22,568 nucleotides of DNA, from positions 1 to 22,568 of the forward strand of contig MGQK01000003.1 in assembly GCA_001797815.1 (NCBI GenBank). The letters are read 5' to 3'. The position numbers and the translations under genes are program-made. Below are positions 1 to 6,347 of this stretch, in pieces; the first letter of the stretch is position 1, and each line of letters opens with the position of its first letter. The stretch is from Deltaproteobacteria bacterium RBG_13_61_14. GTDB taxonomy: Bacteria; RBG-13-61-14. The notes below the pieces were generated by a model, which saw only the letters and a program-made list of their open reading frames with translations, had not been told where the DNA came from and ran no database searches.

Positions 1-227
1 GATTTTTCCTTTGAGTCGAAAAAACTTTCCGCTTCCGCCGTGATCCGCCGCAGCTCATTCTCCAGCTCTTGGCGCTTGGCTTCCAGAACCCGGTCATCGG
101 CGTCGGCCGGCACAGAGACCGCCTTTCCCACCTGGCAGATGGCGCGGGCAAAGGGGTGGGGGATGATAAAGCGGTCCCAGCTATTCAGGCGCGTAACCGG
201 ATCGCAATTCCTCCGGGAAACGCCCCA
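1..227 (-). pseudogene. 3' relic of a second DUF374 acyltransferase gene
   Basis: Read on the minus strand, this stretch encodes a peptide closely matching the C-terminal third of the intact DUF374 protein just upstream in the transcription direction. It has SWDRFIIPHPFARAI, then VPADADD, then ELENELRRITAEAES, against SWDRMVIPHPFARAI, VPADADE and AENELKRITAEAES in the intact copy. An in-frame stop at 228-230 lies only about 13 codons before the homology begins. No ATG, GTG or TTG is available before the conserved block, and the catalytic N-terminal two thirds are missing. The reading frame is still open at base 1, so the true 3' end is outside the window. The copies differ at many codons, so the duplication is not recent. 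I read it as a truncated tandem paralogue; a fusion continuing to the left is possible. Confidence 0.75.
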
Positions 228-254
228 TTAAGTATAGTGTCCCTGAAGCAGGGA

Positions 255-956
255 TCAAGAATAGCGGCTTTCGGCCTCCGCGGTGATTCGCTTGAGTTCG
301 TTTTCCGCTTCCACCCGTTTGGCTTCGATGGTGGCCTCATCGGCGTCGGCCGGGACCCAGATGGCTTTGCCGATGATGAAAATGGCGCGGGCAAAGGGAT
401 GGGGAATGACCATCCGGTCCCAACTGCGAAGCCGGGTGACTTTGTCGGCGTAGCAAGAAAACGGAACAATGGGGTAACCGGTGCCGGCGGCCATCCGCAC
501 CGCCCCGGGCTTCATCTCCTCGGCCGGGCCGCGCGGACCGTCCACCGTCAAGCACAGGCAATGGCCCTGCCGGCCGGAAGCGATCATCTCCTCCTGACCC
601 TCCTTGCCGCCCCGGGAGCTGGAACCATAAATAGGCGTGAAACCGTATTGCGCAAGCAGGGCGCCGGCGAAGCGGCCGTCAAAGGACTGGCTGACCAGCA
701 CCGAGATGGGCCGGTAGCACACCCAATGGTAATGGCGGGGCAGGATAATGGAGCGGCTGTGCCAGCAGACTCCGACAAATTGCTTTCCAGCGCGCAGGCG
801 CTCCTGCAATTCCTCGTGGCCCTTAAATTCCTTGCGTAAACTCCAAAACAGCAACGTGGTGACCAGCCAGGCCACCGGCGGCAACAGCGTCAGCATCAGC
901 CATTGTTTGATTTTCTTGCCCAACGCTGCCTCAATCTTTCGGATACATCGCGTCAA
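255..956 (-). CDS. DUF374 lysophospholipid acyltransferase-like protein
   Basis: The predicted 233-residue protein belongs to the DUF374 family (PF04028), relatives of lipid A and lysophospholipid acyltransferases that act at the inner membrane. Visible features are a hydrophobic N-terminal segment (about residues 18-40), a CWHSRSIILP block holding the acyltransferase-type His, the GSSSRGG motif, the VDGPRGP motif and the SWDRMVIPHPF block near the C-terminus. Length is normal for the family. The farthest start is a TTG at 956, overlapping the acyl-CoA synthetase stop by 26 bases with a weak AGGGCGAG upstream. An internal TTG or ATG (codons 12 and 21) is also possible. It is the third gene of the operon after a HAD phosphatase and an acyl-CoA synthetase, which suggests membrane lipid assembly using activated acyl chains. 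The exact acyl acceptor is unknown. Confidence 0.85.
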   Translation of the reverse strand: MTRCIRKIEAALGKKIKQWLMLTLLPPVAWLVTTLLFWSLRKEFKGHEELQERLRAGKQFVGVCWHSRSIILPRHYHWVCYRPISVLVSQSFDGRFAGALLAQYGFTPIYGSSSRGGKEGQEEMIASGRQGHCLCLTVDGPRGPAEEMKPGAVRMAAGTGYPIVPFSCYADKVTRLRSWDRMVIPHPFARAIFIIGKAIWVPADADEATIEAKRVEAENELKRITAEAESRYS

Positions 957-2760
957 TCTCGCCCTTGAACTTCTGCTCGATGATCCGCCGCTTGAGCTTC
1001 TGGGTGGGGGTCAGCTCGCCGGTGGCCTCGGAGAAAGGCGCGGTCATCACCGAGAACTTCTTGATCTGTTCATACTTGGCCAGCCGCTGGTTCACTTCCG
1101 CCACGTGTTTTTCCATCAGCGCTTTGACCTTGGGATGGTCCACCAACTCGCGCCGGTCCTGGTAGGCGATCCCCTGCTCCTTGGCCCAGGCCTCCAGCGC
1201 CCCGAACTCGGGCACTACCAGCGCGGTCACGAACTTGCGGCCGTCGCCCACCACCGCCACCTGCTCGATGAAGCGGTCGGTGTTGAACTCGTTCTCGATC
1301 GGCTGGGGCGCGATGTTCTTGCCCGCGCTGGTGATGATCAGCTCCTTCTTGCGGTCGGTGATGGTCAAAAAACCCTCTTCGTCAATCTTCCCGATATCCC
1401 CGGTGCGGAAAAAGCCGTCCGCAGTCATGGCCTCGGCCGTGGCTTGCGGATTATTGCAATAGCCTTTCATGACCTGCGGGCCTTTGATCAGGATTTCGCC
1501 GTCCACGTCAATCCGTTGTTCCACGCCGGGGAAGGGCTTGCCCACCGTGCCCAGCTTATGAAAACGCGGGGTGTTGACGTGGGTGGTGGGCGCGGTCTCG
1601 GTCAGGCCGAAGCCCTGGTAGAGGTCAATCCCCATGGAGCCGAAGAAGAGGATCAGCTCCGGGTTGATCGGGCCGCCGCCGGTGGAACACATCCGCAGCC
1701 GGTCCAGCCCGGCCTGCTTCTTGACCACGGCAAAGAGCCGGTTGGCCGCGGCCATCTTCAAATTCAGTCCGGTCGGCACGGGCTTGGCCTGGTCCCGCAG
1801 CAAATAGGCCTGCTTGCCCGCTGCCATGGCCCAGCCGAACAGGCGCTGCACCGCCGGCGGCCGGGTGCCCAGGATGGAGTTGATCTGGATGTAGAGCTTC
1901 TCCCACAAGCGGGGCACCGAGTTCATCACCGTGGGCCGGGCCGCGAGCAGGCCCTGCCGGATCTCCTCGGTCTCCAGCGAATCCAGCAGGAACATGGTCC
2001 CGGCCTGATATCCGGCGTTCATCAAGTCGGAAGTAAAACCATAAGAGTGGCACAGGGGCAGGTGGGCCATCCAGACATCGCGGGAAGTAAAGTTGAACTC
2101 CGGCGCGATCACCCGTTGGCAGACGATGTTCCGGTGGGTGAGCATCACGCCCTTGGGCCGGCCGGTGGTGCCCGAAGTGTAGATGATCGCGGCCACGTCC
2201 TCTTCCTTGGTCCGCTGGATTCTCTCGTCCAGCTCGGCTTCAGGAAAAGGATGCTCGGCCCCCAGCGCGCAGACTTCCTCGAACGAGGAGACCATGGGGT
2301 CGGGGTGCTCGCCGATCGGGTCCATCACCACGATCCGGGAGAGGTTGGGCAGCCGCTCCCGCACCGACAGCACTTTCTTCAGGTGCTCGTCCGATCCCAC
2401 CACCACCGCCCGCGCCCCGGAGTCGTGCAGGATCCACCACACGTCGTCGGGCTTGCTCGACGGGTAGATGGGCACGAACGTCCCGCCCAGAATCCCGGCC
2501 ATGGTCGCGGCGATCCAGCGGGGCCGGTTGGGCGAGAACACCGCCAGCCGGTCGCCCTCCTGGCCGCCCAGGGCCCGCAAACCCTGGGCCAAGTTGCGGG
2601 TGAGCGCATCCATCTCTCCCCAGGTCAGGCCGTGCCAGCCCTGGGTGCGCTTGCCCTGCAGGTAACGCGAGATCACGTAAACCTTATCGGGGAACTGCCG
2701 GGCCCGGTTGAGGGTGGTCGCCGAGATGGTGTTCTCATCATACAACTTGACTGAATTCAC
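931..2760 (-). CDS. Long-chain acyl-CoA synthetase (AMP-forming)
   Basis: This 609-residue protein is an ANL-superfamily adenylating enzyme of the FadD15/long-chain fatty acid CoA ligase type. It activates fatty acids with ATP to acyl-AMP and then acyl-CoA. The P-loop YTSGTTGRPKG lies near residues 194-204, followed by the GFGLTETAPTTHVN block, the GDIGKIDEEGF hinge region and ITDRKKELIITSAGKNIAPQPIE with the C-terminal-domain Lys. Length matches the family. I chose the GTG at 2760 as start: it has an ideal AAGGAGG seven bases upstream and overlaps the HAD stop as GTGA. An in-frame TTG at 2779-2781 would sit inside the ribosome-binding site region. Translational coupling to the HAD gene is likely. 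No membrane segment is obvious. Confidence 0.93.
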   Translation of the reverse strand: MNSVKLYDENTISATTLNRARQFPDKVYVISRYLQGKRTQGWHGLTWGEMDALTRNLAQGLRALGGQEGDRLAVFSPNRPRWIAATMAGILGGTFVPIYPSSKPDDVWWILHDSGARAVVVGSDEHLKKVLSVRERLPNLSRIVVMDPIGEHPDPMVSSFEEVCALGAEHPFPEAELDERIQRTKEEDVAAIIYTSGTTGRPKGVMLTHRNIVCQRVIAPEFNFTSRDVWMAHLPLCHSYGFTSDLMNAGYQAGTMFLLDSLETEEIRQGLLAARPTVMNSVPRLWEKLYIQINSILGTRPPAVQRLFGWAMAAGKQAYLLRDQAKPVPTGLNLKMAAANRLFAVVKKQAGLDRLRMCSTGGGPINPELILFFGSMGIDLYQGFGLTETAPTTHVNTPRFHKLGTVGKPFPGVEQRIDVDGEILIKGPQVMKGYCNNPQATAEAMTADGFFRTGDIGKIDEEGFLTITDRKKELIITSAGKNIAPQPIENEFNTDRFIEQVAVVGDGRKFVTALVVPEFGALEAWAKEQGIAYQDRRELVDHPKVKALMEKHVAEVNQRLAKYEQIKKFSVMTAPFSEATGELTPTQKLKRRIIEQKFKGEIDAMYPKD

Positions 2761-3374
2761 TTCTTTTTCCTCCTTGAACAAGGCATCCCCCCGCCGGACG
2801 CCGAAAGAATCTCGATCAACTCATCCAGGCGGGAAATGCAATAATCCGCCGGCAGGTCCGGCGCCGCTGGCTTGCCGTTCTGGAGATAGGCGCATTTCGC
2901 GCCCGCGGCCCGGCCCGCGAAGACGTCGTCCTGGTAGTCGCCCACCATCAGCACTTCCGCGGGTTTCAACGCCCAGTGCCGGCAAATGTGCAGGACCGGC
3001 TCGGGCGAGGGCTTGACCGGGAGACCCGAGTCGCGGCCGATCACCGGGTCGCAGCGGAGGCCCAGGCGCTCGAGGGTGCGCCGGGCATTCGCCGAGGCGT
3101 TGCGGGTGACCACCGCCCGAGGCATCCGTTCCTGCTCCAGGTAGGCGAAGAGCGCCGCGCCGCCTTCGTTCAACTCCGCGATTTGGCAGGCCCGTTCTTC
3201 ATGCCGGCAGAGAATCGCCCAAGCCCGTTCCTGCTCGACCCCGCAAAGGGTTTCGATCCGGGCCAACAGGTGAGGCGGGCCCAGGGGAAAGCCGATCTCT
3301 TGGCGGATGGCAATAAAATCCAGGACCGGCCGGGTGAGGGTTCCGTCCAGGTCAAAGATCACGCCGCGGATCAT
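2757..3374 (-). CDS. HAD-superfamily phosphatase (phosphoglycolate phosphatase-like)
   Basis: The 205-residue protein is a HAD hydrolase with all four motifs. Motif I is FDLDGTLT near the N-terminus, with the nucleophile Asp and the acid-base Asp. Motif II is VVTRNAS, where Thr takes the usual Ser/Thr place. Motif III is the Lys in VKPSPEP, and motif IV is MVGDYQDDVFAG. A small helical cap lies between motifs I and II. It probably cleaves a small phosphomonoester, but the substrate cannot be read from the sequence. The ATG at 3374 places MIRGVIFDLDG at the N-terminus as in relatives; longer versions add a low-complexity extension. No Shine-Dalgarno is visible, and a good promoter -10 ends nine bases before the ATG, so the mRNA may be nearly leaderless. 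It heads the operon with the acyl-CoA synthetase and DUF374 genes. Confidence 0.88.
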   Translation of the reverse strand: MIRGVIFDLDGTLTRPVLDFIAIRQEIGFPLGPPHLLARIETLCGVEQERAWAILCRHEERACQIAELNEGGAALFAYLEQERMPRAVVTRNASANARRTLERLGLRCDPVIGRDSGLPVKPSPEPVLHICRHWALKPAEVLMVGDYQDDVFAGRAAGAKCAYLQNGKPAAPDLPADYCISRLDELIEILSASGGGMPCSRRKKK

Positions 3375-3383
3375 GACGCGTTC

Positions 3384-3412
3384 AGCATATCCAATCCGCG
3401 GGCGGTTGGCAA
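3384..3412 (-). promoter_or_regulatory. Candidate sigma70-type promoter for the HAD operon
   Basis: On the minus strand TTGCCA (3412-3407) is followed after 17 bases by TATGCT (3389-3384). The -10 box ends nine bases before the HAD ATG, so a start point at normal spacing would give a leaderless or nearly leaderless transcript. This fits the lack of a ribosome-binding site. Assigned by eye only. Confidence 0.45.
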
Positions 3413-3497
3413 GCGAGCGGGAAAAGTTGCGGGTGAGGCTTTCGGCCGTGAGCTCAGCCGAACGGGCACCCGCACCACTCCGGGTGAAAGCTGATCT

Positions 3498-3525
3498 TTG
3501 CAAGTTGGACCAGTTGGGATATAGT
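3498..3525 (+). promoter_or_regulatory. Candidate sigma70-type promoter for the MaoC operon
   Basis: TTGCAA (3498-3503) and TATAGT (3520-3525) are separated by 16 bases, in the divergent intergenic region 45 bases before the MaoC ATG. A strong GGAGGAGGAGG ribosome-binding site follows at about 3552-3562. Confidence 0.5.
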
Positions 3526-3569
3526 CATTTTAATTGGGGCATGGGGTGAATGGAGGAGGAGGGGATTCC

Positions 3570-4049
3570 ATGAGCGATACCGTCAAGGGCAAATACTGGG
3601 AGGATTTTGAGATCGGGATGCGGTTCGTGACCCGCAGCCGCACGGTGACCGAGGCGGACATCGTCAATTTCGCCGGCCTCTCCGGGGATTGGAACCCGCT
3701 GCACGTGGACGTGGAACACGCGAAACAGGGACCGTTCGGCGAGCGCATCGCCCACGGCATGCTCGGGCTGACCATCGCCTCCGGGCTGATGCAGTCGCTC
3801 GAGCTTTACCCCGACACTCTGGTCGCCTTCCTCGGCCTCAACTGGCAATTCCGGGCTCCGATCAAGATCGGCGACACCATCCGGGTGGAACAGGTGATCG
3901 CGGAAAAGCGCGAGACCAAAAACCCGGAGCGCGGCATCCTCACCATCGCCACCAAGGTCTTGAACCAGCGCGACGAGGTGGTTCAGGAAGGCGACCGCCA
4001 GATCATGCTCCGGCGCCGGCCGGTGGTCGCCGGCAACCCAAGGACCTGA
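3570..4049 (+). CDS. MaoC-like (R)-specific enoyl-CoA hydratase
   Basis: The 159-residue protein has a single hot-dog fold of the MaoC/hydratase-2 family, which hydrates trans-2-enoyl-CoA to (R)-3-hydroxyacyl-CoA or the reverse. The signature is FAGLSGDWNPLHVDVEHA, containing the catalytic Asp and His, followed by FGERIAHGMLGLTIASGL. The last third contains the usual FRAPIKIGDTI strand. Length is right for a one-domain MaoC protein, which works as a dimer. The ATG at 3570 is preceded by a long GGAGGAGGAGGGG purine tract; an in-frame TTG at 3534 would add 12 Gly-rich residues and is less likely. It leads a three-gene operon and sits divergent from an acyl-CoA synthetase operon, which supports a role with acyl-CoA substrates. 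Confidence 0.9.
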   Translation: MSDTVKGKYWEDFEIGMRFVTRSRTVTEADIVNFAGLSGDWNPLHVDVEHAKQGPFGERIAHGMLGLTIASGLMQSLELYPDTLVAFLGLNWQFRAPIKIGDTIRVEQVIAEKRETKNPERGILTIATKVLNQRDEVVQEGDRQIMLRRRPVVAGNPRT

Positions 4050-4066
4050 TGTAAAGGAGGAGGGAC

Positions 4067-4810
4067 ATGCCGTCCTTGCATCCGAAAGCGGAAGCGTTGC
4101 TTCAAAAATTCAGCCACGAGCTGGAGCTGAAGCTCTTGGGCCAGCTCCGCAGCGTGGTGCTTTACGGCTCCGCCGCGGCCGGGACCTATGTTCCGGGCCA
4201 GTCGGACCTCAACTTCCTGATTGAGGTGGAGAAGGTGAGCGTCCAGGTGCTGGATGACCTGGCCCGGTTGGTCCAGCGCTATGCCGGCCAGGGTATCACC
4301 GCGCCCCTGGTGGTGGACCCCGAATACCTGCGCCGCTCGGCGGACGTGTTCGCCATCGAGTTCTCGGAGATGAAGGCCTATCATCGCGTGCTTTTTGGCT
4401 CGGACCCGCTTGAGGCAATTGAGATCAAACCCGAATATTTGCGGCTGCAGGCCGAGTCCGAGCTGAAGCAGAAACTCCTGCTGCTCCGCCGCCTCTACTT
4501 GACCGCGGCCGGCCACGGCAAAGACGAGGACCGGCTGTTGTTTCAATCCTTCAAGTCCTTCCTGGTCGTGACCCGGGCCTTGCTCCGGCATCTGGGCGAA
4601 GACCAGCTCTTGATCCCGCATGGCCAGTTGCTCGCCAAGATCGAGGCGCGGCTTCAGATCAAGCTGCCCAGTTTTCATCGGCTGGCCGAGGCCCGGGGCG
4701 GACCGCTGAAGCTGAAAGGGGATGAGCGGAAGCAACTGATCCGCGATTACCTGGAAGAGGTCGCGGATCTGGCCCGGGCGGTGGACCGGATGGGAGAGCC
4801 ATCGTCATGA
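4067..4810 (+). CDS. Nucleotidyltransferase-fold protein with an atypical SDLN active site
   Basis: This 247-residue protein has a pol-beta-type nucleotidyltransferase core in its first about 110 residues. LYGSAAAG gives the GS motif, and SDLNFLIEV follows where the paired metal-binding acids (SD-x-D/E) are expected, so the second acid is Asn here. The rest is helical, resembling the C-terminal helical domain of ANT-type or MNT-type enzymes, with Leu-rich and basic stretches. The natural substrate cannot be deduced. With one metal ligand replaced, it may bind rather than transfer nucleotides, or use a nearby acid such as VVDPE or FAIEF. The start follows an AAAGGAGGAGGG site. It lies 17 bases after the MaoC gene, and its stop overlaps the next start as ATGA. 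Confidence 0.75.
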   Translation: MPSLHPKAEALLQKFSHELELKLLGQLRSVVLYGSAAAGTYVPGQSDLNFLIEVEKVSVQVLDDLARLVQRYAGQGITAPLVVDPEYLRRSADVFAIEFSEMKAYHRVLFGSDPLEAIEIKPEYLRLQAESELKQKLLLLRRLYLTAAGHGKDEDRLLFQSFKSFLVVTRALLRHLGEDQLLIPHGQLLAKIEARLQIKLPSFHRLAEARGGPLKLKGDERKQLIRDYLEEVADLARAVDRMGEPSS

Positions 4811-5565
4811 TGCGTGCCTGGCGATTCTCGATTCTGGCAACCCTGGTCGGGATCAGCTTTTCGCCGGCGGCCCGGACCCAGGTGCCGCGCTACCAGGGCT
4901 GGGTCTCGGATTATGCGCGCGTGCTGGACGCGTCAAGCAAAGCTCATCTCTTCGCGCTGATCCAGGAGCTGAAGGACAAGACCGGCGCGGAGATCGCGGT
5001 GCTGACGGTGGACACGACCGGAGGGGAGGACATCGGCGATTATGCCCTGGCCGTGGCCGAGGAGTGGAAGCCGGGAGAGAAAGACAAGGATAACGGGGTG
5101 GTGTTTGTCAGCGCGGTCCAGGATCGCAAGATGTATATCCTGGTCGGCTATGGCCTGGAGGGAATTCTCCCGGACGGCAAGGTGGGCGGGATTGAAGATC
5201 AATATGTGATCCCGGCCTTTAAACGGGGGGACTACGGAGGCGGGATTCGGGCCGGGGTTTCGGCTTTGGCGGAGGTGATTGCGGAAGATGCCGGAGTGTC
5301 TCTCAATCAAGCGCCCCGATCTCCTCTGCGGCCAGATCGCGGACCGAACCTTAATCTCGGCCACTTTCTTCTTATCTTGATCGTTTTTCTTTTCCTCGGC
5401 CGACTCTTGTTTGTGCCTTTCTGGGGATGGGGCAGACCCGGCCGGCGATACTTCGGTTCTTCAGGGGGCTTCGGGGGCTTTGGCGGAGGCGGCTTTGGGG
5501 GCGGCGGGTTCGGAGGTTTTGGCGGCGGCGGTTTTGGCGGCGGCGGGGCCGGGAGGGGGTGGTAG
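4807..5565 (+). CDS. TPM-domain (YgcG-type) membrane protein with Gly/Phe-rich tail
   Basis: The 252-residue protein begins with a signal-like hydrophobic segment (residues 3-24). A TPM domain follows (PF04536, about 28-155) beginning VPRYQGWVSDYARVLD, with the typical AEIAVLTVDTT strand and NGVVFVSAVQDRKMYILVGYGLEG block. One transmembrane helix lies at about residues 182-202 (HFLLILIVFLFLGRLLF), and the tail is about 40 residues of GGFGG repeats. This layout is typical of YgcG-like proteins. TPM domains have been linked to acid phosphatase activity in plants and to photosystem II repair; the bacterial role is mostly unknown. The TPM domain should face the periplasm. The start is ATGATG, overlapping the previous stop, so translational coupling is expected. 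The tail looks native rather than degenerate. Confidence 0.85.
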   Translation: MMRAWRFSILATLVGISFSPAARTQVPRYQGWVSDYARVLDASSKAHLFALIQELKDKTGAEIAVLTVDTTGGEDIGDYALAVAEEWKPGEKDKDNGVVFVSAVQDRKMYILVGYGLEGILPDGKVGGIEDQYVIPAFKRGDYGGGIRAGVSALAEVIAEDAGVSLNQAPRSPLRPDRGPNLNLGHFLLILIVFLFLGRLLFVPFWGWGRPGRRYFGSSGGFGGFGGGGFGGGGFGGFGGGGFGGGGAGRGW

Positions 5566-5591
5566 CCAGTCTCAAAGGCATGAGGCGGAAG

Positions 5592-5669
5592 AATTTTAGA
5601 TTTTGGATTTTTGATTTTAGATTACCCCGAACCTTATAATCCAAAATCCAAAATCTAAAATCCAAAATT
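5592..5669. repeat. Inverted pair of GATTTTN heptanucleotide arrays
   Basis: The left arm (5592-5624) is about four copies of a GATTTTN heptamer (N is A, G or T). The right arm (5637-5669) is the same array on the other strand, read as CCAAAAT or CTAAAAT units. The arms match at about 29 of 33 positions around a 12-base centre, so the region can form a long AT-rich hairpin just after the TPM gene. It may help end transcription but lacks a classical GC-stem terminator. A related pair is at 9002-9081. Confidence 0.85.
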
Positions 5670-5676
5670 ACTGTTC

Positions 5677-5697
5677 CCTGCCTCTTGCCTCAAGCCT
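5677..5697. repeat. Three-unit heptanucleotide tandem repeat (NNNGCCT)
   Basis: Three heptamers in a row, CCTGCCT, CTTGCCT and CAAGCCT, directly follow the GATTTTN arrays. The same class in reverse orientation occurs at 19601-19635. Confidence 0.6.
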
Positions 5698-5729
5698 TTT
5701 TTGTTCACGTTCACGGAATTAAAGCAGGC

Positions 5730-5761
5730 AAAAAAAGCCCTGCGCAGAGAGCGGGGGCTTT
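5730..5761 (-). terminator. Terminator copy attached to the HU relic
   Basis: On the minus strand AAAGCCC and GGGCTTT flank a 14-base loop and are followed by a T run. The position relative to the HU relic and the flanking bases match the terminator of the intact HU gene at 7203-7233. The stem is shorter because the loop side has diverged. Confidence 0.55.
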
Positions 5762-5786
5762 CCTTCCCAGATCCGGGAAAATCGGG

Positions 5787-5885
5787 TTAGAGAGACTCCT
5801 TGAAGCCGGGCGAGGGCCGGAAACCCACGGTCTTGCTGGCCTTGAGCCCGTCTGGGGGTTGCGGCCGATCCGGGCCTGGCGCGAT
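5787..5885 (-). pseudogene. Relic of the 3' end of an HU gene
   Basis: The minus strand encodes KASKTVGFRPSPGFKESL and a stop, nearly identical to the C-terminus of the intact HU at 7259-7528 (KASKTVGFRPSPSFKKSL). DNA identity includes an uninterrupted stretch of nearly 40 bases. Farther upstream the match continues through GGGTTGCGGCCGA and CCGGGCCT but with a net deletion of roughly 10-14 bases, which breaks the frame. Homology ends near 5885, so the N-terminal dimerisation part is absent. The downstream terminator was copied too. It cannot encode a working HU protein. Confidence 0.85.
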
Positions 5886-5939
5886 TGCTTTTTTTGAGTT
5901 TGGCGCCAGCAAAGGGGGGTGGTTAAAGAGCATCGCGGC

Positions 5940-6070
5940 GTGTGCGAAAAATTTGGTGATTAGATGTCCCTGCCTTGAGGTAAAATCCTGCGCCGGCCGC
6001 GGTAGGGGTGACCGGCTGGTCGCCCCTACCCCCCGCGCGGCCATGGCAAGTCACCAAATTTGTCGCACAC
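5940..6070. repeat. Nested palindromic (MITE-like) element
   Basis: Outer arms 5940-5959 and 6051-6070 are inverted repeats matching at 19 of 20 positions, containing TCACCAAATTT. Between them, 6001-6030 is a second hairpin with 13-base arms (GGTAGGGGTGACC / GGTCGCCCCTACC, one mismatch). No coding sequence or obvious target-site duplication is present. The inner hairpin resembles GTAGGGGCGACC-type palindromes that I recall from other environmental genomes. It is probably a non-autonomous repeat. Confidence 0.8.
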
Positions 6071-6088
6071 CCGGGGTTCATTCTTTTC

Positions 6089-6117
6089 TTGACAGGGTTC
6101 GGGGACTGTGCTATAGA
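6089..6117 (+). promoter_or_regulatory. Strong sigma70-type promoter for the lipoprotein gene
   Basis: A consensus TTGACA (6089-6094) and TATAGA (6112-6117) are spaced by 17 bases. A start near 6124 would give an untranslated leader of about 220 bases before the lipoprotein ATG. Confidence 0.7.
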
Positions 6118-6124
6118 ATCACAT

Positions 6125-6347
6125 CACATTGGTAAAACAGACCAAAGTTTTGATTTCGTTTGCGAAAGCAAGCGTTGCCATGAAGAAGGGCCGGCGCCAA
6201 AAACTTAGGCCTGAGGCATCGGACCTGGGTCAGCAATAGATCGGCAAAAGGGTGGGCACGAGTTAATCGTGTCCAGGGGGAGCCGCTTTCTTGGGATCAG
6301 AGCGACAAGCGGCTTGGTAACACGGAATTCAAAAGGAGGAAACAAAA
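6125..6347 (+). promoter_or_regulatory. Hairpin-rich 5' leader of the lipoprotein gene
   Basis: The leader contains four local stems: 6129-6145 (TTGGT/ACCAA); 6157-6174 (CGTTTGC, GAAA tetraloop, GCAAGCG); 6253-6275 (nine pairs around GTTAA); and 6281-6314 (AGCCGCTT/AAGCGGCT around an 18-base loop). An AAAGGAGG site precedes the ATG. No known riboswitch core was recognised. It may be a cis-acting RNA of unknown type, an mRNA-stabilising leader, or carry a small RNA. Confidence 0.45.

Noticed and set aside
748-2754. Very long open frame (over 660 codons) on the plus strand opposite the acyl-CoA synthetase gene
   Set aside because: It is antisense to a gene with unmistakable adenylation motifs. 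Its translation is rich in Gly, His, Arg and Leu with no recognisable domain, as expected for the opposite strand of GC-rich DNA.
2757-3503. Longer HAD protein starting at 3503
   Set aside because: The extra 43 residues have no conserved features and would place the FDLDGT motif far from the N-terminus; the ATG at 3374 fits the family and a good promoter lies between.
5455-5562. Gly/Phe-rich repeat at the end of the TPM protein as an unusual insertion
   Set aside because: A Gly-rich tail after the membrane helix is normal for YgcG/TPM-type proteins.
5592-5669. CRISPR-like repeat array
   Set aside because: The repeats are seven-base units without spacers, and no cas gene is present.
6008-6208. 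66-codon plus-strand open frame over the promoter and leader of the lipoprotein gene
   Set aside because: It spans a palindrome, a promoter and leader hairpins, has no ribosome-binding site and no family resemblance.
6125-6347. c-di-GMP-I (GEMM) riboswitch before the lipoprotein
   Set aside because: A GNRA-capped stem is present, but the conserved core around the ligand (such as GGACGCAAAGC) is missing.
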